Shown here: positions 8,691 through 17,061 of the stretch, in pieces
Position numbering within the stretch: position 1 is the first letter of the stretch
Layout: each line of letters begins with the position of its first letter
Assembly (NCBI GenBank): GCA_009711765.1
Contig: VEND01000067.1
Location: 1-52,730 of the forward strand
Length of the DNA: 52,730 nt
Direction: 5' to 3'
Origin: Bacillota bacterium
Lineage (GTDB): Bacteria; Bacillota; Clostridia; Tissierellales; MES13
Translations under genes and position numbers: made by a program
Notes under the pieces: model-generated
Database searches by the model: none
Told to the model about the DNA's origin: nothing
Seen by the model: the letters and a program-made list of their open reading frames with translations, nothing else

Positions 8691-9224
8691 TTATAATTCT
8701 AGTAGTTTTTTGAATTCTTCCTTATTTTTAGTGAAATCATCCTTGATTTTCTTATCTATAACTAAAGATTTATCTAAAAATTTAATTCCCTTAATATTTG
8801 GCAATATATTTCTACCATCTATTACATCTTGTATTACTCCATCTGTCAATAAAAAAGCTAGGATTTTACCCTTTTTTTCTTCATAAATAACATCTTTAAT
8901 ATATCCTAAGGATTCTCCGTCTTCACATAATACTTCTTCGCCTATAATATCATTTCCTTCTTTTATTATATTAAATATCTCTGGTATAGACTCTGTTCTT
9001 TCAATAGATTTTTTATCTTTAACCATTAATACATCATCGCCAAAGGCTTTTATGTTTTTAAATCTAATTACTTTATTTCCTTTAAATATATTATTTTCCT
9101 TAACAATAAAACCTAGAATTCTTTGTTTATGTTTTGAATAAATAATATCTTTAATAGATGCTATTTTTTCTCCAGTTTTTTTACTGAGTACATATAATTC
9201 TAAAAGGCGGCTTGCTTTTTTCAT
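8691..9224 (-). CDS. PRC-barrel domain protein (two PRC repeats)
   Basis: 177 residues made of two PRC-barrel-like units. The first (about 8-85) has LYVLSKKTGEKIASIKDIIYSKHKQRILGFIV; the second (about 90-170) has IIGEEVLCEDGESLGYIKDVIYEEKKGKILAFLLTDG. The shared pattern is V-x-G-x-x-LG-x-I-x-D-V-x-Y followed by a glycine-x-hydrophobic strand. PRC barrels occur in photosynthetic reaction centre H subunits, RimM and YlmC; no enzyme activity is known. The start is ATG at 9224 with an AGAGAGG site. A second, single-domain PRC protein is at 52213-52482. Confidence 0.88.
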   Translation of the reverse strand: MKKASRLLELYVLSKKTGEKIASIKDIIYSKHKQRILGFIVKENNIFKGNKVIRFKNIKAFGDDVLMVKDKKSIERTESIPEIFNIIKEGNDIIGEEVLCEDGESLGYIKDVIYEEKKGKILAFLLTDGVIQDVIDGRNILPNIKGIKFLDKSLVIDKKIKDDFTKNKEEFKKLLEL

Positions 9225-9281
9225 AAAAAAAACCTCTCTTTAAATGTAGTAATAATAATATTATTACACATCTAAATAATA

Positions 9282-10376
9282 TTATTTATTTATCCTTTGT
9301 ATAGTTCCGCCTCCTACTAAATTATCACCATCATAAAAAACAACTGCCTGTCCTGAGGTAATTGCCCTTACTGGTTTATCAAATACTACCTTTACTTTAT
9401 CTTTATCTATAGGATAAATAGTAGCAGGTTGTTCATATGAGTTATATCTTATTTTTGCTTTCACCTTTAAAGGTTTTTCGATTTTTTCAATAGATATCAT
9501 ATTTATATCCTCTGCATATAATTCTTTCCCAAATACTTCTTCATTATCTCCTACTATAACTTGGTTATTTTTAGCATCAATATCAACAACATAAACAGGT
9601 TTTCCTAAAGCTAATCCTAAACCTCTTCTTTGCCCTATAGTGTAATGGGTAATACCTTTATGTTTACCTAATATATTTCCCTTTGTGTCTGTGAAATATC
9701 CAGGGTTAATTTTATAATCAGCATTTTCTTTTATAAATCTACTATAATCATCATCTTCTACAAAACATATTTCTTGACTTTCCTTTTTATCTGCAACCAC
9801 TAAATCTAATTTTCTTGCTATTTTTCTAACTTCTTCTTTATCATTATAATCGCCTAAAGGCATTAGAGTATGCTTAAGTTGATCTTGTGTTAAATTATAA
9901 AGGGCATAGGTTTGATCCTTAGCAACTGTTTCAGCCTTTTTTAGTAAATATCTTTCCTTATTTTCATCATATGTAATTTTGGCATAGTGTCCTGTTGCAA
10001 CATAATATGCTCCTAAAGATTTTGCCCTTCTTAAAAGTTCTTCAAACTTAACATATCTATTACAAGCAATACATGGATTAGGGGTTCTTCCCTTTCCATA
10101 CTCATCTAAAAAATAATCTACTACTTTTTCTTTAAATATGTCTTTAAAATTCATAACATAAAAAGGAATATCTAGCTTATTAGCAACTCTTCTAGCATCT
10201 TCAACTGCTGATAATGAACAGCATCCATTTTCACGTTCTTCAATATCAGGATTATCCTCTTGCCATAACCTCATTGTTACACCTATTACATCATATCCCT
10301 TACTTTTAAGAACATATGCTGCAACTGATGAATCTACTCCTCCACTCATTCCTATAACCACTTTATTTTTATCCAT
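9282..10376 (-). CDS. mnmA: tRNA-specific 2-thiouridylase MnmA
   Basis: 364 residues, normal length. The PP-loop is [15 protein letters not shown] at residue 9. The catalytic cysteines lie in [14 protein letters not shown] (about 100) and [15 protein letters not shown] (about 200), and the tRNA-binding [16 protein letters not shown] is near 245. MnmA puts the sulfur on U34 of tRNA-Lys, -Glu and -Gln, using persulfide from a cysteine desulfurase. Its place after iscR-iscS-iscU therefore makes biochemical sense. A hairpin at 10457-10483 and a separate candidate -10 suggest it can also be expressed on its own. The start is ATG at 10376 behind GAGGTG. Confidence 0.97.
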   Translation of the reverse strand: MDKNKVVIGMSGGVDSSVAAYVLKSKGYDVIGVTMRLWQEDNPDIEERENGCCSLSAVEDARRVANKLDIPFYVMNFKDIFKEKVVDYFLDEYGKGRTPNPCIACNRYVKFEELLRRAKSLGAYYVATGHYAKITYDENKERYLLKKAETVAKDQTYALYNLTQDQLKHTLMPLGDYNDKEEVRKIARKLDLVVADKKESQEICFVEDDDYSRFIKENADYKINPGYFTDTKGNILGKHKGITHYTIGQRRGLGLALGKPVYVVDIDAKNNQVIVGDNEEVFGKELYAEDINMISIEKIEKPLKVKAKIRYNSYEQPATIYPIDKDKVKVVFDKPVRAITSGQAVVFYDGDNLVGGGTIQRINK

Positions 10377-10414
10377 GTTTTCACCTCTAACTTTCTTATA
10401 ATTATGATAGTATT

Positions 10415-10442
10415 ATTTAGTCATTATTATACAAAATTTTTA
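10415..10442 (-). promoter_or_regulatory. Candidate promoter for mnmA
   Basis: A TATAAT -10 hexamer lies between the iscU hairpin and mnmA, but the -35 at 17 bp (GGCGAA) is poor. Suggestive only. Confidence 0.4.
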
Positions 10443-10456
10443 AATTTTTCGCCATT

Positions 10457-10483
10457 AAAAAAGCTACTGAAAAACAGTAGCTT
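10457..10483 (-). terminator. Terminator after iscU
   Basis: AAGCTACTG / CAGTAGCTT stem (9 bp) with an A/T pentaloop and a T-rich run on the minus strand, overlapping the iscU stop codon. It should reduce read-through into mnmA. Confidence 0.8.
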
Positions 10484-10901
10484 AATGATGATGGTCCTCA
10501 TCAGGGTTAAAATCTTCTAAGCCTTCAATTACTATATTATTCTTTTTAGAATAATCTAATAGTGCAGATTTAACTGCTTGCTCTGCTAAAACTGAACAAT
10601 GCATCTTTACAGCAGGAAGTCCGTCTAACGCTTCAGCAACTGCCTTATTTGTTAATTCCATAGCTTCCTCTATGCTCTTTCCTTTAATTAATTCTGTGGC
10701 CATACTTGATGAAGCTATAGCTGAACCGCAGCCAAAAGTTTTAAACTTAACATCCTCAATTATACCATTTTCTATCTTTAAATAAATCTTCATTATATCT
10801 CCACATTTAGCATTACCAACTTCACCTACACCGTCTGCATCTTCTATTTCTCCTACATTTCTAGGATTTCTAAAATGCTCCATTACCTTTTCTGTATACA
10901 T
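10482..10901 (-). CDS. iscU: Iron-sulfur cluster scaffold protein IscU/NifU N-terminal type
   Basis: 139 residues. The three cluster-ligand cysteines are visible: VGNAKCGDIMKIY, KFKTFGCGSAIASSS and VKMHCSVLAEQAV. The conserved opening MYTEKVMEHFRNPRNVGEIEDADGVG is typical of the clostridial NifU-like branch. It assembles [2Fe-2S]/[4Fe-4S] clusters with sulfur from IscS. The gene begins immediately after the iscS stop codon (TAG then ATG), and its GGAGG site is inside the end of iscS, so the two are translationally coupled. The protein ends with DEDHHH, a short His tail of unknown meaning. Confidence 0.96.
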   Translation of the reverse strand: MYTEKVMEHFRNPRNVGEIEDADGVGEVGNAKCGDIMKIYLKIENGIIEDVKFKTFGCGSAIASSSMATELIKGKSIEEAMELTNKAVAEALDGLPAVKMHCSVLAEQAVKSALLDYSKKNNIVIEGLEDFNPDEDHHH

Positions 10902-12080
10902 CTATTCTTCCTCCTTTATATTCTCAAATAGTGGCGACATCTTTCTTAATCTAGCTACTATCTCTATTAAATTTTCCACTACATAATCAACTTCTTCTTC
11001 TGTATTAAAATCTCCTAAACTAAGTCTTAAACTTCCATGGGCAACTCCATGGGATAATCCCATAGCTAGTAAAACATGGGAAGGATCTAATGAACCTGAT
11101 GTACAAGCTGAACCACTAGAAGCCGCTATATTAACCATATCAAGACTTAATAATAAACTTTCCCCTTCTATATACTTCATAGAAATATTAACATTTCCTG
11201 GCAATCTTTTTTCTGGATGGCCATTAAGTTTTGTATGGCTTATATTATTAGTTATATCATTTATTAATTTGTCTCTTAATCTTTTAAGTTTATTATTATG
11301 TTCATCTAAATTTTCATAGGCTAGTTCTAAAGCTTTTTTAAGTCCTACAACAGAGGCTACATTTTCTGTACCTGCTCTTTTATTTCTTTCTTGAGCTCCT
11401 CCATGTATATAAGGATGTACTTTTGTTCCCTTCTTAATATATAAAGCTCCTATCCCCTTAGGTCCATAGAATTTATGAGCTGATAATGATAATAAATCTA
11501 TATTTAATTCTTCTACATCTATCCTAATATTACCTACAGCTTGGACTGCATCTGTATGGAATAAAATATCGTTATCCTTAGCTATTTTTCCTATTTCTTT
11601 TATAGGTTGTATTGTACCGACTTCATTGTTTGCAAACATAATTGTAATTAATATTGTTTTATCAGTTATTGCATTTTTTAAATCATCTATATTTATCATT
11701 CCGTATTCATCAACATCCAAATATGTTACATCGAATCCATTTCTTTCTAAGTATTCACATGCATGTAATACAGCGTGATGTTCTATTTTCGTTGTTATTA
11801 TATGATTACCCTTATTCTTATTAGCATAACAAGCTCCCTTAATAGCCCAATTATCACTTTCTGAGCCACCGCTTGTAAAAAATATTTCCTTATCTGTTGC
11901 TCCTAATATTTTAGCAACCTTATCCCTAGATTCATCTAATGCTTTTTTTGCTTCTCTTCCTTGAGCATATATACTTGAAGGATTACCAAACTTTTCTGTA
12001 TAATAAGGTATCATAGCATCTAATACTTCTTTTTTCATTGGAGTTGTTGCCGCATTATCCATATAAATATTTTTATTCAT
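10902..12080 (-). CDS. iscS: Cysteine desulfurase IscS/NifS
   Basis: About 392 residues, PLP fold type I. The start MNKNIYMDNAATTPMKKEVL is the family N-terminus; the PLP lysine is in SLSAHKFYGPKGIGALY (about 205) and the catalytic cysteine loop is SSGSACTSGSLDPSH (about 325). ATG at 12080 is chosen over an upstream ATG at 12098 because the AGGAGGAG site lies between them, six bases before 12080. The enzyme converts L-cysteine to alanine and an enzyme persulfide that feeds IscU and MnmA, both encoded next to it. It is the middle gene of iscR-iscS-iscU. Confidence 0.97.
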   Translation of the reverse strand: MNKNIYMDNAATTPMKKEVLDAMIPYYTEKFGNPSSIYAQGREAKKALDESRDKVAKILGATDKEIFFTSGGSESDNWAIKGACYANKNKGNHIITTKIEHHAVLHACEYLERNGFDVTYLDVDEYGMINIDDLKNAITDKTILITIMFANNEVGTIQPIKEIGKIAKDNDILFHTDAVQAVGNIRIDVEELNIDLLSLSAHKFYGPKGIGALYIKKGTKVHPYIHGGAQERNKRAGTENVASVVGLKKALELAYENLDEHNNKLKRLRDKLINDITNNISHTKLNGHPEKRLPGNVNISMKYIEGESLLLSLDMVNIAASSGSACTSGSLDPSHVLLAMGLSHGVAHGSLRLSLGDFNTEEEVDYVVENLIEIVARLRKMSPLFENIKEEE

Positions 12081-12119
12081 ATATTCTCCTCCTAACATAG
12101 ATATAATAATATCTAATTA

Positions 12120-12539
12120 TTAATGGTTTTTAATATGATCATCAACCATATCCTGTAGAGTAGTATTATCTATCACTTCATTAACACTATCCCTAATTTT
12201 TCTCCATACAGTTTGTGTTACACAATAACTTTCTCTATTGCAATCAGCTGCATCTTTCATAACGCATTCTGCTGGAGCAATTTGTCCTTCTAGACATCTA
12301 ATGACATCTCCAACTGTAATATTTTTTGGTTCTTTAGATAAAAGATAGCCCCCCTGTGCGCCCCTTACACTATTTACATATCCTGCTCTTCTCAAAGTAG
12401 CAACTAATTGCTCTAAATAATGTTCAGATATATTTTGACTTTCTGCTATATCCTTTAATGGAATCGGACCTTCACCAGAATGTAGGGCTAATTCAAACAT
12501 TGCCTTAAGTCCGTATCTTCCCTTTGTAGATAGTCTCAT
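12120..12539 (-). CDS. iscR: Rrf2 family iron-sulfur cluster regulator IscR
   Basis: 139 residues. The winged-helix N-terminus MRLSTKGRYGLKAMFELALH has the recognition helix near NISEHYLEQLVATLRRAGYVNSVRGAQGGY. Three cysteines at about 92, 100 and 106 (ECVMKDAADCNRESYC) match the [2Fe-2S] ligand spacing of IscR. The protein likely senses cluster supply and represses its own operon. It is the first gene before iscS and iscU, with 40 bp between it and iscS. ATG at 12539 follows AGAGGTG. Confidence 0.94.
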   Translation of the reverse strand: MRLSTKGRYGLKAMFELALHSGEGPIPLKDIAESQNISEHYLEQLVATLRRAGYVNSVRGAQGGYLLSKEPKNITVGDVIRCLEGQIAPAECVMKDAADCNRESYCVTQTVWRKIRDSVNEVIDNTTLQDMVDDHIKNH

Positions 12540-12589
12540 TTAATCACCTCTTTTTAAATCCCTACTGATTCACTTGGAATTATGAGTTA

Positions 12590-12618
12590 AGTATAATATA
12601 CCCAAGTAATTTTGTCAA
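12590..12618 (-). promoter_or_regulatory. iscR promoter with overlapping Rrf2-like operator
   Basis: TTGACA (12613-12618), 17-bp spacer, TATACT (12590-12595). An imperfect inverted repeat (TACTTGGGTATA facing TATACTTAACTC) covers the spacer and -10, where a repressing Rrf2 regulator would be expected to bind. The promoter calls are strong; the operator is inference. Confidence 0.8.
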
Positions 12619-12750
12619 CATTCAATGGATTTTATTTCATTACAAAAAAATAATATTTAATTCTATTTTTTTACAAGGTATAAATTACATGTTAGAAACT
12701 CTCATACTTGTGTTATTATGTATATAGTATAAAATTAAGGAGATGATAAA

Positions 12751-13590
12751 TTGTTAAATAAAAAAATAGTTTCTATTTTTATTATCGTATTAATACTTTT
12801 TGCCGCTTCTTCTTCATACTGCGCAAACTTAGTTGTAGATAATTCTAGTTACTATAAACCTTATGGTTACACTATTAATTCCTATGAAACAAATAACGCA
12901 AACATTAGACCAAGTGAAAACACAATTACTAAAAAAGACACTGAAATAAATGAAGATACTACAGTAAATGAAGATACTTCCACTGTAGATAACACTAAGG
13001 ATAAAAGCGATAATAGAAGTAATGAAGTTACCATTACTACAAATAATTATAATCCTTCTTCCTATGGTACTGTGATTAATAATACTAAAAGTTATAATAC
13101 TTCAAATATTGTTACCATAAATAACAATACTAATAATAACAATTCTGCAGTTATAAAAAATACAAAAGACACAACTAAAGTAACTGATCCTACTACTAAA
13201 ATAACTAATGATAATTTTGATATATCAGATAGAGAGAAAATATTATTTAATTTAATCAATGAAGAGAGAAAAAAAAGAGGATTAAATCCCCTTATTTTAG
13301 ATAAAACTCTTTTCAAAATCGCTGAAATTAAATCACAGGATATGCATGATAATAACTATTTTTCCCATGTATCACCTAGCTTTGGAAAAACTTCAACATT
13401 ACTAAGAAAAGAAGGGGTTAACTATTTTTCCTATGGTGAAAATATAGGTTGGACATACAGTGTATATAGAGCACATAATGGTTTTATGGAATCCGATGGT
13501 CATAGAGCTAATATTTTAAATCCAAGCTTTACTCATATAGGAATCGGGATAGTAGGCAGTCAATATACAGAATTATTTATCAAAAAATAA
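12751..13590 (+). CDS. Secreted CAP/SCP domain protein (YkwD-like)
   Basis: 279 residues starting with TTG at 12751 behind AAGGAGATG. A signal peptide covers residues 1-25 (IVSIFIIVLILFAASSSYCA). Residues 45-150 are a low-complexity Asn/Thr/Ser linker. The CAP domain (about 160-279) has ILFNLINEERKKRGLNPL, MHDNNYFSHVSP (the conserved F-x-H), YGENIGW and ESDGHRANILNPSFTHIGIG. This matches bacterial YkwD-like proteins; YkwD-type CAP proteins occur in spore coats and cell walls, and their activity is unknown. It is transcribed divergently from iscR. A bidirectional hairpin follows the stop. Confidence 0.9.
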   Translation: MLNKKIVSIFIIVLILFAASSSYCANLVVDNSSYYKPYGYTINSYETNNANIRPSENTITKKDTEINEDTTVNEDTSTVDNTKDKSDNRSNEVTITTNNYNPSSYGTVINNTKSYNTSNIVTINNNTNNNNSAVIKNTKDTTKVTDPTTKITNDNFDISDREKILFNLINEERKKRGLNPLILDKTLFKIAEIKSQDMHDNNYFSHVSPSFGKTSTLLRKEGVNYFSYGENIGWTYSVYRAHNGFMESDGHRANILNPSFTHIGIGIVGSQYTELFIKK

Positions 13591-13621
13591 AAAAGAGTGG
13601 CATAATTGCCATCTCTTTTTT
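13588..13621. terminator. Bidirectional terminator between the CAP gene and the coat-like gene
   Basis: AAAAAGAG-TGGCA stem, TAAT loop, TGCCA-(T)-CTCTTTTT. A- and T-runs on either side allow use from both convergent genes. Confidence 0.85.
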
Positions 13622-13625
13622 GATT

Positions 13626-14261
13626 TTACATATCATCCCAATCAATATCTTCAAATTGCTTAGGGAAAAACTCTGGGAAGTCAGCATATTCAAAGTCGTC
13701 ACAAACATCTCCATCTGGGCTAAAATCTTCACATACTGGAGGTGTTGGGCAGAATCCATATGCTGGTATTAGTAACTGAACTCTTCCAACAACTTTAACT
13801 ATAATAAATGTGCCTATAGCAAAATTTACTACTCCGTCAGTTATTACAGTATTTAATTCACTTGTACTTGTCTCAATTACTATTCTAAATGAGAATTCAT
13901 CCCTTGCTTCAGGAATAAATAAAATTATATCCTTAGGTATGTCTGGTAAAAATCCTTCGATTACGTTACCTTCCTTTGTAGTTACCTCAAAAGGTATTCT
14001 TACTGTAAATTGTACTCTTTTAAAGTTAGGTTTATTGCTTATTGGTGTTGTAGTTACTTGATTATCAACAATAAAGCCAGGCTTAAATCTTATATCATCA
14101 AATGTTCCACCTTGAAGGTCCACCTGGATATCAGGAAAACACTCTCTTTGCTGACAATGTGCATATACTTTATCTGTTATTATACATACGTTCTCTGTGA
14201 TGTAACCCAAATCTTGATTAGTGATAGGGTCGCCAGGACTTGGATCATAGCCATTACTCAT
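13626..14261 (-). CDS. Acidic, cysteine-containing spore-coat-like protein
   Basis: 211 residues with no transmembrane segment. The N-terminal part has YITENVCIITDKVYAHCQQRECFPDIQVDL. A CQQREC box with KVY before it is seen in clostridial spore-surface proteins with DUF3794-like modules, but I cannot assign the family firmly. The centre is a strand-rich domain (FTVRIPFEVTT, DIILFIPEARDEFSFRIVIETS, FIIVKVVGRVQLLIPAYGFCP). The last 40 residues are strongly acidic and aromatic (DVCDDFEYADFPEFFPKQFEDIDWDDM). ATG at 14261 follows AGGGGGA. A sigma-K-like promoter sits just upstream, which supports late mother-cell expression and a coat or crust location. Confidence 0.6.
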   Translation of the reverse strand: MSNGYDPSPGDPITNQDLGYITENVCIITDKVYAHCQQRECFPDIQVDLQGGTFDDIRFKPGFIVDNQVTTTPISNKPNFKRVQFTVRIPFEVTTKEGNVIEGFLPDIPKDIILFIPEARDEFSFRIVIETSTSELNTVITDGVVNFAIGTFIIVKVVGRVQLLIPAYGFCPTPPVCEDFSPDGDVCDDFEYADFPEFFPKQFEDIDWDDM

Positions 14262-14301
14262 AAATTTTCCCCCTTCATTATAATAATTTTCTTTACAGTA
14301 T

Positions 14302-14329
14302 CATAATATGAAGTATAGAAACTTTGGTG
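14302..14329 (-). promoter_or_regulatory. Sigma-K-like promoter of the coat-like gene
   Basis: CACC (14326-14329), 15 bp, CATATTATG (14302-14310), close to the sigma-K consensus (mACm, about 16 bp, CATAnnnTA). The same layout occurs at 19278-19305. The start site would fall about 35 bases before the ATG. Confidence 0.6.
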
Positions 14330-14365
14330 CATAATTTTTTAAAATTATTTATAAGGAGGTATAAA

Positions 14366-15811
14366 ATGGATAGTTATAAATCTTTAATAAAGACTTCAGA
14401 AAAAGAAACCTATGTTTTTTATTTATCAGATAAAGAAATTTATTATGACTATTTTAAAGAATCAGAAAAAAGTACAGAAAATTTAACAAATGAACAAGTT
14501 ATAGATTTTTCTACTGATATTGATAATACTAATAGAATACATTTAATATATCTAAATACAAAAGGAGAACTATATTACTGTATTTATATGAATACTCAAT
14601 GGAAAAAGAAAATATTAACAAAACTCAATGTGAAATCTAATAGATATAAGAATTTAACTTTAAAAATTATTAAAAAGAATATACATATATTCTATAATTT
14701 CTGTAATTTGCTTACACCAAATGTTCAGACTATAGAGCATATAATGGGTGATAATACTAAGTGGCATAAAAGTACAGTTGTTAGTACTAATTCTGGGGAG
14801 GGAAAATCACTTTTTCATGTTGATTTTGATAATATGAATTCGATACATTTAATATATAAAAGTTTAATAAAAGGCATTCAGCATATTTATTATACTTCCT
14901 TTAATAGTTTTTTGAAAAAATGGTTACCTTACCCCCATAAACTCTCTGAATCTGAAGATAATAATATAAGTCCTTACTTATTTGTTGACAAAGCAGATAA
15001 TATTCATACAGTTTGGTGTAGTCTAGAAAATAATAATTATAAACTTATATATAAAAAATTACCTTCAATTAGCAGTAATAAAAACAGGTGGCAAAGTAAC
15101 AAACTTCCAAGTTTAAACGGTAATTTAGAAAATCCTATTATTTTTCAAAAGGATGATACTCTAAAAATTGCTTTTAAACAAAATGATAAATTAAATTTAT
15201 TGACCTCTAATAACGGCTATAACTGGTATGAGGATAATAAAAAGGACGTATTAATAAATGAATTTAAACTTTTTAACTATTCTTCTAATTCTTCAAAGGA
15301 AAATATTAACAGCAAAATAAACCATATTTATGGAAAAATAAATGATACTATTACTCTTTATTCCTTTAAAGATAGTGTATCTAATAAACTAGAAAAAAAG
15401 ACTTTAGATAATAATGATTATAAAGTTAAAAAGCCAAATATAGATGCTTTTGAGGATGAATATTTAAAATCTATATATTTAAAAACTAAAACAAATATTA
15501 ATACTATTTTAGATAACTCAAAAAACTTAAATACTATAAGAGAGGAAATTGAAAATTTATTGTATGATATTTTATCAAATATAAATGATAAAAATAAACC
15601 CTTAGATGAGTTTCTAGAACAACTTGAAAGTTTACTTAATAACTATGAAGAAAAAAATAATTTATTAATGGATAAATTAAAGTCTATAGAAAATAATTGC
15701 AAAGATAATTTAAAGGGCTTAGAAGATATAAAAAAAGAAATTAAATATATTAAAGAAATGAACACATCTAAACAGGGGATATTTAAAAAGTTAATTAATA
15801 TATTTAAGTGA
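14366..15811 (+). CDS. Propeller-like repeat protein with C-terminal coiled coil, probable spore-surface protein
   Basis: 481 residues from ATG at 14366, chosen because AAGGAGGT lies five bases upstream; an earlier in-frame ATG at 14324 has no such site. The region 1-350 repeats a pattern of about 50 residues: D-x-x-N-x-I-H-L-I-Y, a gap, then a Y-Y/I-Y strand (DIDNTNRIHLIYLNTKGELYY, DFDNMNSIHLIYKSLIKGIQHIYY, DKADNIHTVWCSLENNNYKLIY). This is what sialidase- or BNR-like propeller blades look like. Residues 370-470 are charged, heptad-like coiled coil. There is no signal peptide. I do not recognise the family. Its position beside the coat-like gene, divergently transcribed, suggests a spore-surface role. 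Confidence 0.55.
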   Translation: MDSYKSLIKTSEKETYVFYLSDKEIYYDYFKESEKSTENLTNEQVIDFSTDIDNTNRIHLIYLNTKGELYYCIYMNTQWKKKILTKLNVKSNRYKNLTLKIIKKNIHIFYNFCNLLTPNVQTIEHIMGDNTKWHKSTVVSTNSGEGKSLFHVDFDNMNSIHLIYKSLIKGIQHIYYTSFNSFLKKWLPYPHKLSESEDNNISPYLFVDKADNIHTVWCSLENNNYKLIYKKLPSISSNKNRWQSNKLPSLNGNLENPIIFQKDDTLKIAFKQNDKLNLLTSNNGYNWYEDNKKDVLINEFKLFNYSSNSSKENINSKINHIYGKINDTITLYSFKDSVSNKLEKKTLDNNDYKVKKPNIDAFEDEYLKSIYLKTKTNINTILDNSKNLNTIREEIENLLYDILSNINDKNKPLDEFLEQLESLLNNYEEKNNLLMDKLKSIENNCKDNLKGLEDIKKEIKYIKEMNTSKQGIFKKLINIFK

Positions 15812-16097
15812 TATCAATTTTTTTAATATCTAGTGATCCACTTAACTTTCTTACTTTATATACATTTTCTATAGGTCTTTTATAATTACTTGCTTCTTTT
15901 TTAAGATAATCTAAATGCTTTAATTCATCAAATCTTATAGAATAGCTACAACCAGCCTTTATTTTACATGGAGTAGATACTAACTGAAAAATCGCATACC
16001 CCTTTTTCTCTAAAGAATAAAAAAGTTGTATCGCGTGATTTTTAGAACTAAAAGAAGCTATATAATATTCTCTATTATTAAAAACTTTATTAATCAT
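15804..16097 (-). CDS. DUF3343 family protein (putative Se/S carrier-like)
   Basis: 97 residues. The family pattern is visible: EYYIASFSSKNHAIQLFYSLEKKGYAIFQLVSTPCKIKAGCSYSIRFDELKHLDYL, with a Cys in the TP-(C) region and another in the AGCSYSIRF motif. DUF3343 proteins are small, often annotated as putative Se/S carriers, because a conserved Cys could carry persulfide or selenide; this is unproven. The gene overlaps the 3' end of the propeller-like gene by 8 bp, tail to tail. The ATG is at 16097 with AGGGAG upstream. Confidence 0.75.
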   Translation of the reverse strand: MINKVFNNREYYIASFSSKNHAIQLFYSLEKKGYAIFQLVSTPCKIKAGCSYSIRFDELKHLDYLKKEASNYKRPIENVYKVRKLSGSLDIKKIDIT

Positions 16098-16159
16098 TTT
16101 CTTTTCTCCCTTCTACTCTTTTATAATAATATATTTAATGAAAATATATTTTGTTACTT

Positions 16160-16190
16160 AAAGTTAGGTTTAAAAGCCTAACTTTTTTTT
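16160..16190 (+). terminator. Hairpin with T-run before the first glycosyltransferase gene
   Basis: AAAGTTAGG / CCTAACTTT stem followed by T8 on the plus strand. It would insulate the glycosyltransferase gene from plus-strand transcription of the upstream propeller-like gene, which otherwise lacks a terminator. Confidence 0.75.
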
Positions 16191-16248
16191 ATCATTTAAA
16201 TACTTCTTACATATATTAAAGTATACATATTTAATAGGGGTGATAATT

Positions 16249-17046
16249 TTGTATTCTAATGATGTTAAAATAAAATATAATAAAAATTCAATAATACATA
16301 AAAGCAAAATGGAAAATGAAACTATAGAAAAAATAAAAAAATTAAAGAGTAGAAAAGATCTTACTGTATCTGTAATTACTTGTACTAATCGTCCCTATCT
16401 ATTAGATAATATATTAAATAATTACCTTTCCCAGGATTTTAAAGATAAAGAATTAATAATTATAATCAATAAAGATAATGTTAATCTAGATAAAATAAAA
16501 AATAAAATAAACAACTATAAAGATATAAAGGTTTTTAAACTAAGTAGTAAATACTCCTTAGGTAGATGTTTAAATGAAGCTATTTCAAAATCAAAATATA
16601 ATATTGTAGCTAAATTTGATGATGATGATTATTATGGAAAAAAATACTTATCTAGCTCTATTAATTCTTTTTTATATACAGATGCTGATATTATTGGAAA
16701 ATCAGCTTCCTTTGTATATTTTAAAGAAAGTAAAATATTAGCTATTAGAAACCCTAAAAAAGAAAATAGATACGTAAGTAATATAGAAGGTTCTACTATG
16801 ATAATAAATAAGGATGTGTTTAATTATGTAAAATTTAGGGATATATCCTTAGGAGAAGATAGAAAATTTTGTAGTGATTGTAATAAAAAGGGTATTAAAA
16901 TATATGCCCATGATAAATTTAATCATGTCTACATCAGACACGGCTATTCACATAGCCATACTTGGTCTGCTAGTGATGATTTTTTTAAAAAGCTTTGTTT
17001 TAAAATAGGAAAAGTTGATGATTATAAGTCCTATGTGAACAAATAA
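16249..17046 (+). CDS. Family 2 glycosyltransferase with N-terminal NDVKI tag (copy 1)
   Basis: About 266 residues. TTG at 16249 is preferred over GTG at 16240, because AGGGG at 16236-16240 then has eight bases of spacing and the protein starts YSNDVKIKYN, like its paralogues. The GT-A domain starts at about residue 35: VSVITCTNRPYLLDNILNNYLSQDFKDKELIIIINKDN. It holds IVAKFDDDDYYGKKYL (the DxD-like metal site, here DDDD) and ends with the acceptor-side SLGEDRKFCSDC and a YIRHGYSHSHTWSAS box. No membrane segment, so probably cytosolic, acting in the mother cell if the sporulation context is right. The KFDDDDYYG motif recalls CgeD-type spore-crust glycosyltransferases. The donor sugar is unknown; UDP-glucuronate is plausible because ugd is two genes away. 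Confidence 0.85.
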   Translation: MYSNDVKIKYNKNSIIHKSKMENETIEKIKKLKSRKDLTVSVITCTNRPYLLDNILNNYLSQDFKDKELIIIINKDNVNLDKIKNKINNYKDIKVFKLSSKYSLGRCLNEAISKSKYNIVAKFDDDDYYGKKYLSSSINSFLYTDADIIGKSASFVYFKESKILAIRNPKKENRYVSNIEGSTMIINKDVFNYVKFRDISLGEDRKFCSDCNKKGIKIYAHDKFNHVYIRHGYSHSHTWSASDDFFKKLCFKIGKVDDYKSYVNK

Positions 17047-17061
17047 TTTGGAGTGATTAGT

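Noticed and set aside
12931..13200. Asn/Thr repeats in the CAP protein as a possible tandem repeat array
   Set aside because: Only low-complexity codon repetition (AAT/ACT), without a regular DNA repeat unit.
13092..13316. Minus-strand frame inside the CAP gene
   Set aside because: Shadow of the Asn/Thr-rich linker; no start signals.
16190..16248. Sigma-K-like promoter before glycosyltransferase copy 1
   Set aside because: CATATATTA is present, but no AC-type -35 lies at the right distance, so it is not called.
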